NCBI RefSeq assembly: GCF_004365635.1
Contig: NZ_SOBH01000001.1
Coordinates: 930,001 to 994,000, forward strand
DNA: 64,000 nucleotides
Direction of reading: 5' to 3'
Origin: Litoreibacter halocynthiae
GTDB lineage: Bacteria > Pseudomonadota > Alphaproteobacteria > Rhodobacterales > Rhodobacteraceae
The notes beneath the pieces are model-generated. The model made no database searches. It was given only the letters and a program-made list of their open reading frames with translations, and was not told where the DNA came from. Both the position numbers and the translations under genes were made by a program. Below are positions 18,259 through 30,695 of the stretch, piece by piece (the first letter of the stretch is position 1; every line of letters starts with the position of its first letter).

Positions 18259-18705
18259 ATGCCAAGTCACCGCGAAAAACGCAAGTTACCCTATAGCGCA
18301 GATCAGATGTATGCCTTAGTCGCGGATGTCGCAAAATACCCCGAATTTTTGCCGTGGTGCTCAGCTGCACGTATCCGGTCACGCGTCGATGAAGGTGCCG
18401 CCGAGGTCATGCTGGCCGACCTGGTGATCAGCTTCAAAGTGTTTCGAGAGCGCTTTGGCAGCAAGGTCACCCTGTGGTCCGACGATATGAAAATCGACAC
18501 CGAATACCTTGATGGCCCGTTCAAGTTTCTCAAAAGCACATGGGAATTTCATGACCTCGGCCCGCGAGAATGCGAAGTCGAGTTCTTTGTGGATTTCGAG
18601 TTTAAGAACCGCATTTTGCAGGGCGCGGCAGGATTGTTTTTTAACGAAGCCATGCAACGGGTCGTTCGCGCCTTCGAGGCGCGCGCCAAAGAAATGCACG
18701 GCTAA
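18259..18705 (+). CDS. RatA/COQ10-family START-like protein
   Basis: A 148-residue protein with the SRPBCC (START-like) fold. It opens with the family pattern [20 protein letters not shown] and ends with [17 protein letters not shown]. Alphaproteobacterial members are related to mitochondrial COQ10, which binds ubiquinone and supports respiration; the E. coli homologue was described as the RatA toxin acting on ribosome assembly. The COQ10 role is more likely here because no antitoxin partner (RatB) is adjacent. The gene stands alone. Confidence 0.85.
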   Translation: MPSHREKRKLPYSADQMYALVADVAKYPEFLPWCSAARIRSRVDEGAAEVMLADLVISFKVFRERFGSKVTLWSDDMKIDTEYLDGPFKFLKSTWEFHDLGPRECEVEFFVDFEFKNRILQGAAGLFFNEAMQRVVRAFEARAKEMHG

Positions 18706-18761
18706 AGGTCGCAGTATTCGGCTTTGGGTTGGTAAGATGAAATTCTTTCCGATAACCCAGC

Positions 18762-19610
18762 ATGAAAGATAGTCGACTTTGTTTGCGGATTCATATTTTG
18801 AAACTCGTTTTTGAAACACGCTTCTCATTTCTCGGTAAATCCGGATGGAAATCTGAGGTAAGCGAGAAACCACAACTTCTGTTTAATGCGAAAAGAATGC
18901 TGCGGCGTTTTGAGTTGTTTGAAAAAATAACTTTGCCAAGCCTTCGTGACCAGACAGACAAGGAGTTTTCTCTTTTATTGCTATGTAGCAAGCGCATGCC
19001 GGATGAGTATCGGCAACATCTTGAATGGCTGTGCTCTCGATATCTTCATCAGGACCAATATGAAATACTTGTGAAACGACCGCGCGTTGCAGGAAAAGTA
19101 TTCCGCGAACATGTAACCGAGGTCTATAAAGATGAACGGTTTATTATCCAAACTGTGTTGGATGATGATGATGCCGTTTGCAGCGATTTCGTAGAAATAT
19201 GCAAGCGCGAGGCAGAACTGGTCGCGCAACGCAGCTACGATGGGGAGCCATCGCATTTCTTGAGCTTTGCACGCGGATACTCTTTGTTGGTCGAGAATGG
19301 TCGGCTGGAGGGGCTGACGATGAAGCACTCGCCCTTCGTTAACTTGGGCCTCAGCCTTGTGGCCCCACCTGACAGCGTAAAAAATCCATTTCTGACATCG
19401 CATCTGGCCATTGGAGCGCGCCATCCCAGCACCGTGGTCAACACGTTGCGGCCCTTTTATCTACGCACCATCCACGATCAAAATGACAGCCGCACACCCC
19501 ATAAAACCGATGCGATTGATGGTGATGAATTTGAGAAGGCTTGCACCTATTTCCCATTTTTGCGAAAATACCAGAGCCTTAAGATGGCGTTCGGCGAGGC
19601 GGCTGAATAG
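18762..19610 (+). CDS. Putative rhamnosyltransferase-like glycosyltransferase
   Basis: A 282-residue cytoplasmic protein resembling the putative rhamnosyl transferase family (GT-A-like). The N-terminal RFSFLGKSGW, the LPSLRDQTDKEFSLLLLCS strand and an aspartate-rich VLDDDDAV (near residue 137, likely the DXD metal/nucleotide-sugar site) support this. The first ~350 bp are visibly more AT rich than neighbours, which hints at transfer. The real start could be downstream of 18762, because no strong ribosome site is visible. It converges on mnmA with 10 bp between stops. The acceptor is unknown: capsule, exopolysaccharide or a protein. Confidence 0.7.
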   Translation: MKDSRLCLRIHILKLVFETRFSFLGKSGWKSEVSEKPQLLFNAKRMLRRFELFEKITLPSLRDQTDKEFSLLLLCSKRMPDEYRQHLEWLCSRYLHQDQYEILVKRPRVAGKVFREHVTEVYKDERFIIQTVLDDDDAVCSDFVEICKREAELVAQRSYDGEPSHFLSFARGYSLLVENGRLEGLTMKHSPFVNLGLSLVAPPDSVKNPFLTSHLAIGARHPSTVVNTLRPFYLRTIHDQNDSRTPHKTDAIDGDEFEKACTYFPFLRKYQSLKMAFGEAAE

Positions 19611-19620
19611 TGGCGTTTCG

Positions 19621-20769
19621 CTAGTTACCGCGCCAGATCCAGCCACCGCCGAAGATGCGGCTGGAGCCTTCATCGTAGAACACGCAAGCTTGCCCTGGTG
19701 ACACACCTTCTTCGGGCGTCAACAATTCGACCTCGGCCTCGGTGGCTGAGATCGGGCGAATGACGGCGGGGGCAGGCGGGCGTGTCGAGCGCACTTTGAT
19801 ACCAACATGCCATTCGGTCTGACTGTCAAAAGCGGCGTCTCCAAGCCAGTTGATCTCGCGCACGGGGATCATGCGGGTCGCCAATGCCTCTTTCGGGCCG
19901 ACGATCACGTGCTTTTTGTCTACATCCAGCTTCACGACATAAAGCGGCGACGCCAGCCCACCAACACCAAGTCCGCGGCGCTGACCAATGGTGTAGTGGA
20001 TCACGCCGTTATGGCTGCCAAGCACCTTGCCGTCCATGTCGACAATGTCACCCGGCTCACCCGCACCGGGGCGCAGTTTTTCGATGACCGAGGCGTAGTC
20101 GCCATTCGGCACGAAACAGATGTCCTGACTGTCGGGTTTGTCAGCCACCGACAGCCCGTATTTCGACGCCAAGGCCCGCGTTTCGGCTTTCGAGGCCAAA
20201 TGGCCCAACGGAAAGCGCAGATAGTCGAGTTGTGCGGGTGTGGTGGAGAACAGGAAATAGCTTTGGTCACGGTTCGCGTCCGCTGCGGAGTGCAGCTCCG
20301 CCCCGTGCTCGCCCATCTTGCGTTGGATATAATGGCCCGTTGCCATGCAATCCGCGTCAAGGTCCTTGGCGGTTTCCAGCAAGTCCTTGAACTTTACCCG
20401 CTCGTTGCACCGGATGCAGGGCACAGGAGTTGCGCCGCCAAGATAGCTGTCGGCGAACTCGTCTATCACAGCGTCCTTAAAGACGTTTTCGTAATCCAGC
20501 ACGTAGTGCGGAAAGCCCATATCTTCGGCCACGCGGCGGGCATCGTGAATGTCACGGCCCGCACAGCACGCCCCTTTTTTGGCCAAGGCGGCACCGTGGT
20601 CGTAAAGCTGCAAGGTAACCCCGACGACGTCATAGCCTTCCTCGGCCAACTGCGCGGCAACGACGGAGCTGTCCACGCCTCCGGACATCGCGACAACGAC
20701 GCGGGTCTCGGAAGGGGGCTTGGCAAAGCCAAGCGAATTCAGACGTCCAGGTGTCCAGTCCAGTGCCAT
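19621..20769 (-). CDS. mnmA: tRNA-specific 2-thiouridylase
   Basis: A 382-residue enzyme that thiolates U34 of tRNA-Lys, -Glu and -Gln using ATP and sulfur relayed from a cysteine desulfurase. The PP-loop [12 protein letters not shown] is present, along with the two catalytic cysteines in PVPCIRCNE and DSQDICFVP, and the C-terminal end with QACVFYDEG. It is alphaproteobacterial in length (E. coli 368). It is monocistronic, and its sulfur supply could come from the suf operon in this window. Confidence 0.96.
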   Translation of the reverse strand: MALDWTPGRLNSLGFAKPPSETRVVVAMSGGVDSSVVAAQLAEEGYDVVGVTLQLYDHGAALAKKGACCAGRDIHDARRVAEDMGFPHYVLDYENVFKDAVIDEFADSYLGGATPVPCIRCNERVKFKDLLETAKDLDADCMATGHYIQRKMGEHGAELHSAADANRDQSYFLFSTTPAQLDYLRFPLGHLASKAETRALASKYGLSVADKPDSQDICFVPNGDYASVIEKLRPGAGEPGDIVDMDGKVLGSHNGVIHYTIGQRRGLGVGGLASPLYVVKLDVDKKHVIVGPKEALATRMIPVREINWLGDAAFDSQTEWHVGIKVRSTRPPAPAVIRPISATEAEVELLTPEEGVSPGQACVFYDEGSSRIFGGGWIWRGN

Positions 20770-20900
20770 AACGGCCTCCGTTGCGGGGATAGTCGAGAAT
20801 ATAGGAAAATCTTAGCTAGTCACAAGACCTCGCTTCACCTCCCCTTAAGGCATCGCTGCGAAAAAGGCATTTGTAGATAAGTAATCGGGACGATTTGTAG

Positions 20901-21194
20901 ATGTATCTAAAGCGAGAAACAGGTCCGCGTATGGTTACCTTGCAAGACGGCTCCACCATGAGTCGTGCGGATTTGCCGGATCGCACGACCCGGCGTTGGG
21001 TCGCCAGCCGGAAGGCACTGGTGGTGCGCGCCGTCGAAGCCACCTTGATTTCGGAAGACGAGGCTTGTGAGTTATACGGCTTGTCGGAAGAAGAGTTGGA
21101 ATCGTGGCGTAACGCGGTGGCTGATCACGGTGTAAAGGCTCTTCGAGCAACGTCGCTGCAGAATTATAGACAAAACACAGCGGAAAAGGGATAA
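20901..21194 (+). CDS. sciP: SciP-like CtrA inhibitory protein (DUF1153)
   Basis: A 97-residue helix-turn-helix protein of the DUF1153 family, with RRWVASRKALVVRAVEA, the central ISEDEACELYGLSEEELESW and the end HGVKALRATSLQNYRQ. In Caulobacter SciP binds CtrA and blocks its activation of target promoters in newborn cells. The ctrA gene follows at 21277, a neighbour relation that supports the call. An alternative start is the ATG at 20931. The 82-bp gap to ctrA contains a CtrA-like half-site pair. Confidence 0.88.
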   Translation: MYLKRETGPRMVTLQDGSTMSRADLPDRTTRRWVASRKALVVRAVEATLISEDEACELYGLSEEELESWRNAVADHGVKALRATSLQNYRQNTAEKG

Positions 21195-21206
21195 ACACAC
21201 CTGGTG

Positions 21207-21222
21207 GTAACCTCACATTAAC
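21207..21222 (+). promoter_or_regulatory. Candidate CtrA-binding site upstream of ctrA
   Basis: GTAA-N7-TTAAC, one base away from the CtrA consensus TTAA-N7-TTAAC, lies 55 bp before the ctrA start codon, with another TTAAC at 21239-21243. This is where autoregulatory CtrA sites are expected. Confidence 0.5.
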
Positions 21223-21276
21223 CTTTTCGACTTTAGTGTTAACAGACTTGAGGGGACGAAAATCGGAGACACCATA

Positions 21277-24286
<3,010 letters not shown>

Positions 24287-24291
24287 ATATC

Positions 24292-26382
24292 ATGGCGGGG
24301 CGTCCCGAAATCCTGTTCCCGATCTTCTCCGCGCTGACGGAGCTGGAAGGAGTTGGCCCGAAGACAGCCAAGCATTTTGAGCAACTTGGGATTGAGAAGC
24401 CGCGTGATCTTTTGTTTACCCTGCCACAGTCAGGTGTGGACCGTGCGGTCAAAGCTTCGGTTCAGGATGCGGTCTTGCCCGCTGTCGTAACGGTCGAGGT
24501 CGAAATTGGAATGCATGTCCCGCCACGCTCCCGCGGGCGCCCTTATCATGTGCATGTCCGCGACGAGAAGTTGGAATTCCGGCTGGTGTTTTTCCACGCG
24601 CATGGCGACTACTTGCAAAAACAACTGCCGACCGGACAGCGTCGCGTGGTGTCAGGCAAAGTGGAGATTTTCGACGGACAGGCGCAGATGGTGCATCCCG
24701 ATTACATGCTGCCAGTGGATCGGGGCGCGGAGATTCCAGCGTTCGAGCCGGTATATCCCCTGACGCATGGCATCACTCAACGGGTGATACATAAAGCCGC
24801 CTTGTCGGCTTTGGAACGCGTACCAGAGCTTGAGGAGTGGGTAGACCTAGCACAAAAGAAAAAAGCGGGTTGGCCGGATTGGGGCGACGCAATCCGCGCG
24901 GCGCATTGCCCTGAGCATTTGTCAGAGATCACCGCCACCCATCCGGTGCGCGAAAGGCTGGCTTATGACGAGTTGTTCGCGCATCAGCTCACCTTGGGAT
25001 TGGCGCGTGCCACCGTGCGGGCGAAGCCGGGGATTTCCAGCAAGGCAACAGGTCAGTACCAGTCGCGCGTCTTGAAGGCGTTGCCCTACAGTCCGACAAA
25101 TGCCCAGACACGTGCCATTGCCGAAATTTCGGCAGACATGGAAGCACCGACGCGCATGAACCGCTTGCTGCAAGGCGACGTGGGCGCGGGTAAAACTCTG
25201 GTGGCGTTCATGGCTTTGCTGGTCGCCGTGGAGGCGGGCGGGCAGGGCGTTATGATGGCTCCGACCGAAATTCTGGCACGCCAGCATCATGAAAGCCTTG
25301 TCCCGTTGGCGGAAGATGCAGGGATCGTTTTGGAACTGCTCACCGGCCGCGACAAAGGAGCGGATCGGGCGGCCAAACTGAAAGCACTGGCTGCGGGCGA
25401 AATTCATGTTCTGGTCGGGACACATGCGGTGTTCCAGAAGGATGTTGATTTCAGCGATCTCAGGCTTGCTGTGGTCGACGAGCAGCATCGCTTCGGAGTT
25501 AATCAACGGTCTGAGCTGGGTGCCAAAGGCAAGGCGGTCGACATCTTGGTGATGACCGCAACACCAATCCCACGCTCTTTGACGCTCGCACAATATGGCG
25601 ACATGGACATCTCGGTGCTGGACGAAAAGCCACCCGGGCGTAAACCCATCACCACTGCGACCGTTTCGGTTGGCCGCATCGACGAGGTGGTAACCAAGCT
25701 TCGCGGTGTCATTGCCGAAGGGCGGCAGGCCTATTGGGTTTGCCCGCTGGTGGAAGAAAGCGAGCTGAGCGATAAAACCGCAGCCGAAGACAGGTTCAAA
25801 CGCTTGAGGGCCACACTCGGCGAAGGTGTGGTCGGGTTGGTCCATGGCCAGATGCCTCCCGCCGAGAAAGACGCTGCCATGGCGAAATTTGTGGCGGGCG
25901 AGACGTCGGTGTTGGTGGCAACGACAGTCATCGAAGTCGGAGTGAACGTGCCTAATGCAACGATCATGGTGATCGAGCGGGCGGAAAGCTTCGGGCTGGC
26001 GCAGTTGCATCAGTTGCGTGGACGGGTTGGTCGCGGCGATGCCGCATCGACTTGCTTGTTGCTGTTTCAAGACCCGTTGTCGGAGACGGCGAAACGCCGA
26101 TTGAGCATTATGCGGGAGACCGAGGACGGGTTCAGGATATCGGAAGAAGATTTGGCTATCCGTGGTGCGGGGGATCTGATTGGCACCGCGCAAAGTGGAT
26201 TGCCACGCTTCAGGATTGCAGACCTGGAAAGGCAGTCGGCGTTGATGGCCGTGGCCCAAAGCGATGCGCGAAAACTTCTGGCAGATGATCCTTCGCTGAG
26301 CTCTCCTCGCGGTAAAGCGGCGCGTGTTCTTTTGTGGCTAATGGAGCAGGATAAGGCAATTCGTTTAATTACAGTAGGTTAG
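24292..26382 (+). CDS. recG: ATP-dependent DNA helicase RecG
   Basis: The 696-residue helicase remodels stalled replication forks and Holliday junctions. An N-terminal wedge/OB domain (LEGVGPKTAKHFEQLGIEKP at its start) is followed by the helicase core: Walker A GDVGAGKTLVA, DEQH box VVDEQHRFGV, motif III MTATPIPRSL and motif VI QLRGRVGRG. The C-terminal region is of normal length. The ATG at 24292, 5 bp after the ligA stop, matches the family start; the upstream open frame overlaps ligA. Confidence 0.97.
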   Translation: MAGRPEILFPIFSALTELEGVGPKTAKHFEQLGIEKPRDLLFTLPQSGVDRAVKASVQDAVLPAVVTVEVEIGMHVPPRSRGRPYHVHVRDEKLEFRLVFFHAHGDYLQKQLPTGQRRVVSGKVEIFDGQAQMVHPDYMLPVDRGAEIPAFEPVYPLTHGITQRVIHKAALSALERVPELEEWVDLAQKKKAGWPDWGDAIRAAHCPEHLSEITATHPVRERLAYDELFAHQLTLGLARATVRAKPGISSKATGQYQSRVLKALPYSPTNAQTRAIAEISADMEAPTRMNRLLQGDVGAGKTLVAFMALLVAVEAGGQGVMMAPTEILARQHHESLVPLAEDAGIVLELLTGRDKGADRAAKLKALAAGEIHVLVGTHAVFQKDVDFSDLRLAVVDEQHRFGVNQRSELGAKGKAVDILVMTATPIPRSLTLAQYGDMDISVLDEKPPGRKPITTATVSVGRIDEVVTKLRGVIAEGRQAYWVCPLVEESELSDKTAAEDRFKRLRATLGEGVVGLVHGQMPPAEKDAAMAKFVAGETSVLVATTVIEVGVNVPNATIMVIERAESFGLAQLHQLRGRVGRGDAASTCLLLFQDPLSETAKRRLSIMRETEDGFRISEEDLAIRGAGDLIGTAQSGLPRFRIADLERQSALMAVAQSDARKLLADDPSLSSPRGKAARVLLWLMEQDKAIRLITVG

Positions 26383-26421
26383 GTGAGTGTTCCGTAAGGG
26401 CGGTCTGTTTTGTTCACAAAT

Positions 26422-26436
26422 GTTCTTAAAAAGTTC
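26422..26436 (+). promoter_or_regulatory. LexA (SOS) box upstream of a 40-residue ORF
   Basis: GTTC at 26422-26425, seven bases, GTTC at 26433-26436: the direct-repeat operator GTTC-N7-GTTC known for LexA of Rhodobacter and Caulobacter. Another GTTC at 26412 precedes it with a 6-base spacing. It lies 68 bp before the start codon of the small gene at 26504 and 40 bp after recG. Confidence 0.65.
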
Positions 26437-26503
26437 TTTACAGCGTTAAGGATAAATGAGAACAAAGGTGCAACAAAGAGAACAACTTGAGGGAGTATTC
26501 ATC

Positions 26504-26626
26504 ATGATCAACGATCTACGCGACATTCTGGCCCGATCCCCCAAAGCCCTTGCGCAAGACGCAGCGGGCATTGCTGCCATCGGTGTGATGATGACCGTCG
26601 CCCTTTATATGCCCACGCTATTCTAA
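26504..26626 (+). CDS. 40-residue membrane peptide, possibly SOS-induced
   Basis: A very short gene with a strong ribosome site (GAGGGAG at 26489-26495). An amphipathic start (MINDLRDILARSPKALAQD) is followed by one hydrophobic helix (AAGIAAIGVMMTVALYMPTL). I do not know a named family. The LexA-type box upstream suggests induction by DNA damage. Small single-pass SOS peptides are known: SidA of Caulobacter inhibits division by binding FtsW, and TisB of E. coli depolarises membranes. The sequence is not obviously either of these. The size and regulation make a checkpoint role attractive but unproven. A terminator lies about 140 bp downstream. Confidence 0.65.
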   Translation: MINDLRDILARSPKALAQDAAGIAAIGVMMTVALYMPTLF

Positions 26627-26767
26627 GAGTTAACTGCCTGCTGTCTTTTCCCTAGGCTCGGATGGGTTTCTTGTCCCGTAACCCACCGCAGGATGCGCAT
26701 TGTCCCCAACTTTACCGGCTGCCTCTTTCCCGGTTCGCGCATCTGACCTGACTAGACTAGCTGACTG

Positions 26768-26803
26768 GCCGCTGCGTCCCGCCCGGACGTGGCGGCTTTT
26801 TTT
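26768..26803 (+). terminator. Terminator of the small SOS-type gene
   Basis: A bipartite GC stem (GCCGC/GCGGC with CGTCC/GGACG inside) is followed by seven T. Its T run overlaps the stop codon of the convergent scaffold-protein gene. Confidence 0.8.
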
Positions 26804-27254
26804 ATGCGCAATTGGCTTTGCTAATTTGCTCAATCGCTTCAACGCTGGCATCCAGCGCCAGCATGATAGACGCGTGACGGTTGCGAAATTCCTTGGCGGG
26901 TAGCAGAACTTTCAAGCCGTCGAACGGCGCATCAGGGGCAGGGCCGTCTGATTTCAGCATAGCCTTGAGCTGGCTTTGCGCGGTCCGGATTTCATCTTCT
27001 GTGCGTCCAATAATGGCACCACCCACGACGGAGGCTGCCGCTTGCCCCAAGGCGCAGGCTTTAACGTCCTGACCAAACTCGGAAACGCGATCTTCATTAA
27101 TGGTTATGTCCACGGTCACGGTCGAGCCACACAAGGGCGAGCGGCGCTTAACCGTAGCTTGCGGGGACTCCAGCCGGTCAGTATGCGGAATCTCCGCAGC
27201 CAGCGCCAGAATTTGGCCCGAATAGAGCTTGATAAGATCAGTATTCTCAGACAT
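26802..27254 (-). CDS. Iron-sulfur cluster scaffold protein, NifU/IscU-like
   Basis: A 150-residue protein with the IscU-type fold pattern: LCGSTVTVDITINEDRVSEF with the first cysteine, KACALGQAAASV with the second, and the region near ALDASVEAIEQISKANC with a third at the C-terminus. Family members hold a nascent Fe-S cluster before delivery. The histidine/cysteine spacing is looser than in canonical IscU (LDVVID is missing), so a divergent Rhodobacterales branch is likely. It is divergent from hisI with a 79-bp spacer and lies far from the suf operon. Confidence 0.8.
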   Translation of the reverse strand: MSENTDLIKLYSGQILALAAEIPHTDRLESPQATVKRRSPLCGSTVTVDITINEDRVSEFGQDVKACALGQAAASVVGGAIIGRTEDEIRTAQSQLKAMLKSDGPAPDAPFDGLKVLLPAKEFRNRHASIMLALDASVEAIEQISKANCA

Positions 27255-27333
27255 CTCGCGCTCCTATCGGTCTTTTCAACGGGGTCAGAACCATAGATAA
27301 GTCCTAGTGCTGCGTTATCAAAAGGTAAATCCC

Positions 27334-27696
27334 ATGACCCGCTTCGACCCAAAGACTCTGACTTTCAACGAACAGGGATTACTGCCTGTGATTGCGCAGG
27401 ATCATGACAGCGGAGAGGTGCTGATGCTGGCATGGATGAACGCGGAAGCGGTAGCACAAACTCTGGAGACAAAGAAAGTGACCTATTGGTCGCGGTCACG
27501 TCAGGCGTTCTGGGTTAAAGGTGAAACCTCGGGCCATGTTCAAACACTGGTAGATTTGCGCGTCGATTGTGATCGTGACTGCTTGCTTGCGATTGTGCGC
27601 CAGACAGGCCCTGCGTGCCATACCAACCGGCGCGTGTGTTTTTATACGTCCCTAAAGGATGGCGCTGAAATCGAGCTGATGGCGCCCGAGATGTGA
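27334..27696 (+). CDS. hisI: Phosphoribosyl-AMP cyclohydrolase
   Basis: The 120-residue enzyme opens the purine ring of PR-AMP in the third step of histidine synthesis. It has the metal-binding stretch DCDRDCLLAIVRQTG, the CHTNRRVCFY motif, and the segment VTYWSRSRQAFWVKGE. The start at 27334 fits family length; the open frame to 27307 has no homology. It is a stand-alone monofunctional form, not fused to HisE. Confidence 0.95.
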   Translation: MTRFDPKTLTFNEQGLLPVIAQDHDSGEVLMLAWMNAEAVAQTLETKKVTYWSRSRQAFWVKGETSGHVQTLVDLRVDCDRDCLLAIVRQTGPACHTNRRVCFYTSLKDGAEIELMAPEM

Positions 27697-27743
27697 CGTT
27701 CGTTTTTGAGTATTTTTGACCAAATGGAGACAGGGCGGAGCAC

Positions 27744-28616
27744 CTAGACTGGCAAGCCGGTCATGCGGCGAATGTCGTCAGGTGTGTAGCCATCAGCCCG
27801 ATATTTAGAAAGCGCGCGCGCATCATCGCGTTTGGCGAGGCGTTTGCCTGCATCGTCACGGATCAGTTTATGGTGGTGGTAAACGGGTGTCGGCAAATCC
27901 AAGAGCTGTTGCAAGGCAACATGAATCTTGGTTGCCTCAAACAAATCTTGACCTCGCACGATATGGCTGATCCCTTGGGATGCGTCATCCAAGACAACAG
28001 ACAGGTGGTAAGACGTCCCCATATCGCGGCGTGCAAGCACCACGTCACCGATTGACCCAGTTAGGTCGTCCGCGCTGAATTCGATTAATCCGGTCTCACC
28101 TTTCGGTCCTTCACCTAGCTCAGTGAACGACAATCGAGAGTATCCGGCTGCAAGAGACATATTCAGCCGCAAGGCCGCGTTTTCGGGAAAAGGGATGGTG
28201 TCGTGTAAAGAGGTGTTGGTGCGGCATGTTCCCGGATAGATGATTCCATCCGGCCCCTGAATCGGCTCGCCACCTTCCTGCGGGGCCGAGGCAGCCGCGA
28301 GAATATCTTTTCGGTTGCAATGGCATTGATAAATCAACCCACGCCGCCAGAGATCGCTCAGCGTCTCTTGATACACGTTCAAACGGTCTGACTGTCTCAG
28401 CACTGGCGTCGTCCATGACAGCCCCAACCATTCCAGATCATCATAGATCTGTTGCTCCCATTCAGGGCGGGCGCGGGCTTGGTCTATATCTTCGATCCGC
28501 AGCAGGAATTCGCCGCCTTGCGCTTGCGCTAAATCATAGGCCAATAGCGCGGAATAGGCGTGCCCGAGATGGAGCGGCCCTGTGGGTGACGGAGCAAAGC
28601 GCGTGCGGAAGGTCAC
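27744..28616 (-). CDS. gluQ: Glutamyl-Q tRNA(Asp) synthetase
   Basis: A 290-residue paralogue of the GluRS catalytic domain lacking the anticodon-binding part. It attaches glutamate to the queuosine base of tRNA-Asp. The HIGH-like motif is APSPTGPLHLGHAYS and the KMSKS-like motif is KRLAKRDDA. The length matches the family (~290). It follows the methyltransferase gene with a 4-bp overlap (ATGA). Confidence 0.92.
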   Translation of the reverse strand: MTFRTRFAPSPTGPLHLGHAYSALLAYDLAQAQGGEFLLRIEDIDQARARPEWEQQIYDDLEWLGLSWTTPVLRQSDRLNVYQETLSDLWRRGLIYQCHCNRKDILAAASAPQEGGEPIQGPDGIIYPGTCRTNTSLHDTIPFPENAALRLNMSLAAGYSRLSFTELGEGPKGETGLIEFSADDLTGSIGDVVLARRDMGTSYHLSVVLDDASQGISHIVRGQDLFEATKIHVALQQLLDLPTPVYHHHKLIRDDAGKRLAKRDDARALSKYRADGYTPDDIRRMTGLPV

Positions 28617-29224
28617 TTTTTCTCGAACACGTAGATCATGGATTTCAGGCCCAGTTTGGGTAGGTGCTCGCCGTATTCCTTAGCGCGCGCAAGATGGCCG
28701 GCGTCTTGCAACCGCGCAACGCCCGCAAGGTACTCAGCATCCTCAAGCGCATGATCATTCAACGAAAACCCGAGAAGGCCACCCGATGGCAACTTGTCCA
28801 TCAGCGTATCCATCAACGAGGCCGGTCCGGCTCCGGTCGAGATCACGCCAATGGCTGTGATTGCGTGGTAGTCGCCCGTGTCGAACGGCAAAGGTTGTGA
28901 CAGGTCCAGCTTGATCAGGTTGCGGAAATGGCGCGTTTTTCGTGCCTGCGCGAGCATTCCGGCAGAGGGATCGGCACCGTCAATCGTAGAGAACCCCGCG
29001 GTCTGAAGCTCGCCCGCAGATAGTCCGGTGCCACATCCGTAGTCCAGCAGCGGCTGGTTCAAATCTCGGCAATGCTGAGCCATAGCACGGGCGAGGCGGG
29101 CAGGCGTCTGATAGCCGTTCTCCGCGATCTCGACATCGTAACTCTCCGACCAATCATCGTAGAGCTTGCGCGTCGCATCCGCGTCGGTGGTGCCATAGAC
29201 TTTATCAAGAAATTTATCCGCCAT
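28613..29224 (-). CDS. Class I SAM-dependent methyltransferase
   Basis: A 203-residue cytoplasmic protein with the SAM motif LLDYGCGTGLSAGELQTAG and the acidic loop TIDGADPSAGMLAQA; it begins with the WSESYDVEI pattern seen in Williams-Beuren-like methyltransferases. The substrate is unknown. The start is ATG 29224 or GTG 29230. It overlaps gluQ by 4 bp and follows trmFO by 21 bp, so trmFO, this gene and gluQ may form a tRNA-modification operon, with this protein possibly also acting on tRNA. Confidence 0.85.
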   Translation of the reverse strand: MADKFLDKVYGTTDADATRKLYDDWSESYDVEIAENGYQTPARLARAMAQHCRDLNQPLLDYGCGTGLSAGELQTAGFSTIDGADPSAGMLAQARKTRHFRNLIKLDLSQPLPFDTGDYHAITAIGVISTGAGPASLMDTLMDKLPSGGLLGFSLNDHALEDAEYLAGVARLQDAGHLARAKEYGEHLPKLGLKSMIYVFEKK

Positions 29225-29245
29225 GTGCACAGCGTGGCAAATTCC

Positions 29246-30604
29246 TTAGGCCACGTCCAGCCGGGCGTCTTCCAGCCAGCTTGTCCACGCTGCTTTTGCG
29301 CGATCTGTGTACATCTTGTAGCGGGTGGCACGATTTTTGCGCCCGGTCTTGGCGTCGACTACAGGAGGGAAGAGGCCGAAGTTTACATTCATTGGCTGGA
29401 AGGTTTTCGCCTCGGCACCACCCGTAATATGCGTCACCAAGGCGCCCATCGCCGTCTCCGGTGCAGGTGTGCTCAACTCGCGCCCCAAAAGCTCTGCAGC
29501 GGCGTAGCGTCCTGCCAGAAGGCCCATCGCGGCGGATTCGACATATCCTTCAACACCGGTGATCTGACCGGCAAAACGCAGATGTGGTTTGGACTTCATG
29601 CGCATTTGCGCGTCCAGCAGCGTGGGCGAATTGATGAAGGTGTTGCGATGAATTCCGCCAAGCCTCGCGAACTCTGCGTCTTCCAAGCCGGGGATCATCC
29701 GAAGGACTTCCTTTTGCGCTCCGTATTTCATTTTGGTCTGGAAACCCACGATGTTGAACAAGGTGCCAAGCGCATTGTCGCGGCGCAGCTGCACAATGGC
29801 ATGCGCCTTAATGGTCGGCTGGTGCGGGTTGGTCAGCCCGACCGGTTTCATCGGGCCATAGCGCAAGGTCTCGCGGCCACGTTCGGCCATAACCTCGATG
29901 GGCAGACAGCCGTCGAAATAACCCGCCGTTTCGCCCTCTTTGAACTCGGTCTTTTCGGCTGCCAGAAGCGCGTCGATGAAGGCTTCGTAGGTCTCTTTGT
30001 CCATCGGGCAGTTGAGGTAGGCCGTGCGGTCTTCCTCGGTTTCGCCCTTGTCGTATCGGGACTGGAACCACGCTTTTTCCATGTTGATGGTGTCGAAATA
30101 GATGATTGGCGCAATGGCATCGAAGAAGGCCAAAGCATCTTGACCGGTTTCGGCAGCGATCGCGTTTGCCAACTCCGGCGATGTCAGTGGTCCGGTCGCG
30201 ATGATCCAGCTACCATCGGTCGGCAACTCGTTAACCGGTTCGTAAGACACTGAGATGTTCGGGTGACTTTTCAACTTTTCTGTGACGGATTGTGCAAAAG
30301 GGTCGCGATCCACGGCCAGCGCGCCACCAGCGGGCAGGGCGTGTTTGTCGGCCATCTCCATGATGATTCCACCGGCCTGACGCATCTCCCAATGGAGCAG
30401 CCCCACGGCGTTCTGCTCGCTGTCGTCGGAGCGGAAGGAGTTGGAACACACCATCTCCGCCAGATCGCCGGTGCGGTGGGCGAAGGTTTCGACCTTGGGG
30501 CGCATTTCGTGGATGATTACGTTGACGCCCATATTCGCAGCTTGCCACGCGGCTTCGGAACCCGCCATGCCGCCACCGATGATGTTGAGGATGCTATCTG
30601 TCAT
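29246..30604 (-). CDS. trmFO: Folate/FAD-dependent tRNA methyltransferase TrmFO
   Basis: The 452-residue flavoprotein makes m5U54 in the T-loop of tRNA using methylenetetrahydrofolate. The FAD-binding start [16 protein letters not shown], the [10 protein letters not shown] motif, the [10 protein letters not shown] strand and the C-terminal NVNFGLFPP are all present. The length fits the family (435-470). It probably starts the operon running into the methyltransferase and gluQ genes. Confidence 0.95.
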   Translation of the reverse strand: MTDSILNIIGGGMAGSEAAWQAANMGVNVIIHEMRPKVETFAHRTGDLAEMVCSNSFRSDDSEQNAVGLLHWEMRQAGGIIMEMADKHALPAGGALAVDRDPFAQSVTEKLKSHPNISVSYEPVNELPTDGSWIIATGPLTSPELANAIAAETGQDALAFFDAIAPIIYFDTINMEKAWFQSRYDKGETEEDRTAYLNCPMDKETYEAFIDALLAAEKTEFKEGETAGYFDGCLPIEVMAERGRETLRYGPMKPVGLTNPHQPTIKAHAIVQLRRDNALGTLFNIVGFQTKMKYGAQKEVLRMIPGLEDAEFARLGGIHRNTFINSPTLLDAQMRMKSKPHLRFAGQITGVEGYVESAAMGLLAGRYAAAELLGRELSTPAPETAMGALVTHITGGAEAKTFQPMNVNFGLFPPVVDAKTGRKNRATRYKMYTDRAKAAWTSWLEDARLDVA

Positions 30605-30641
30605 GGCGCTGATCTAGCGCAGGGCGTGCAGGAGTACAAAG

Positions 30642-30671
30642 CAAAATGGCCGCCCTGCATTAAGGGCGGCC
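30642..30671 (-). terminator. Terminator of gyrA
   Basis: A perfect 9-bp GC stem (arms 30648-30656 and 30663-30671), followed on the minus strand by ATTTTGC, lies 25 nt past the gyrA stop. Confidence 0.75.
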
Positions 30672-30695
30672 AACTGCAAATTTGTTGAGATGCGC

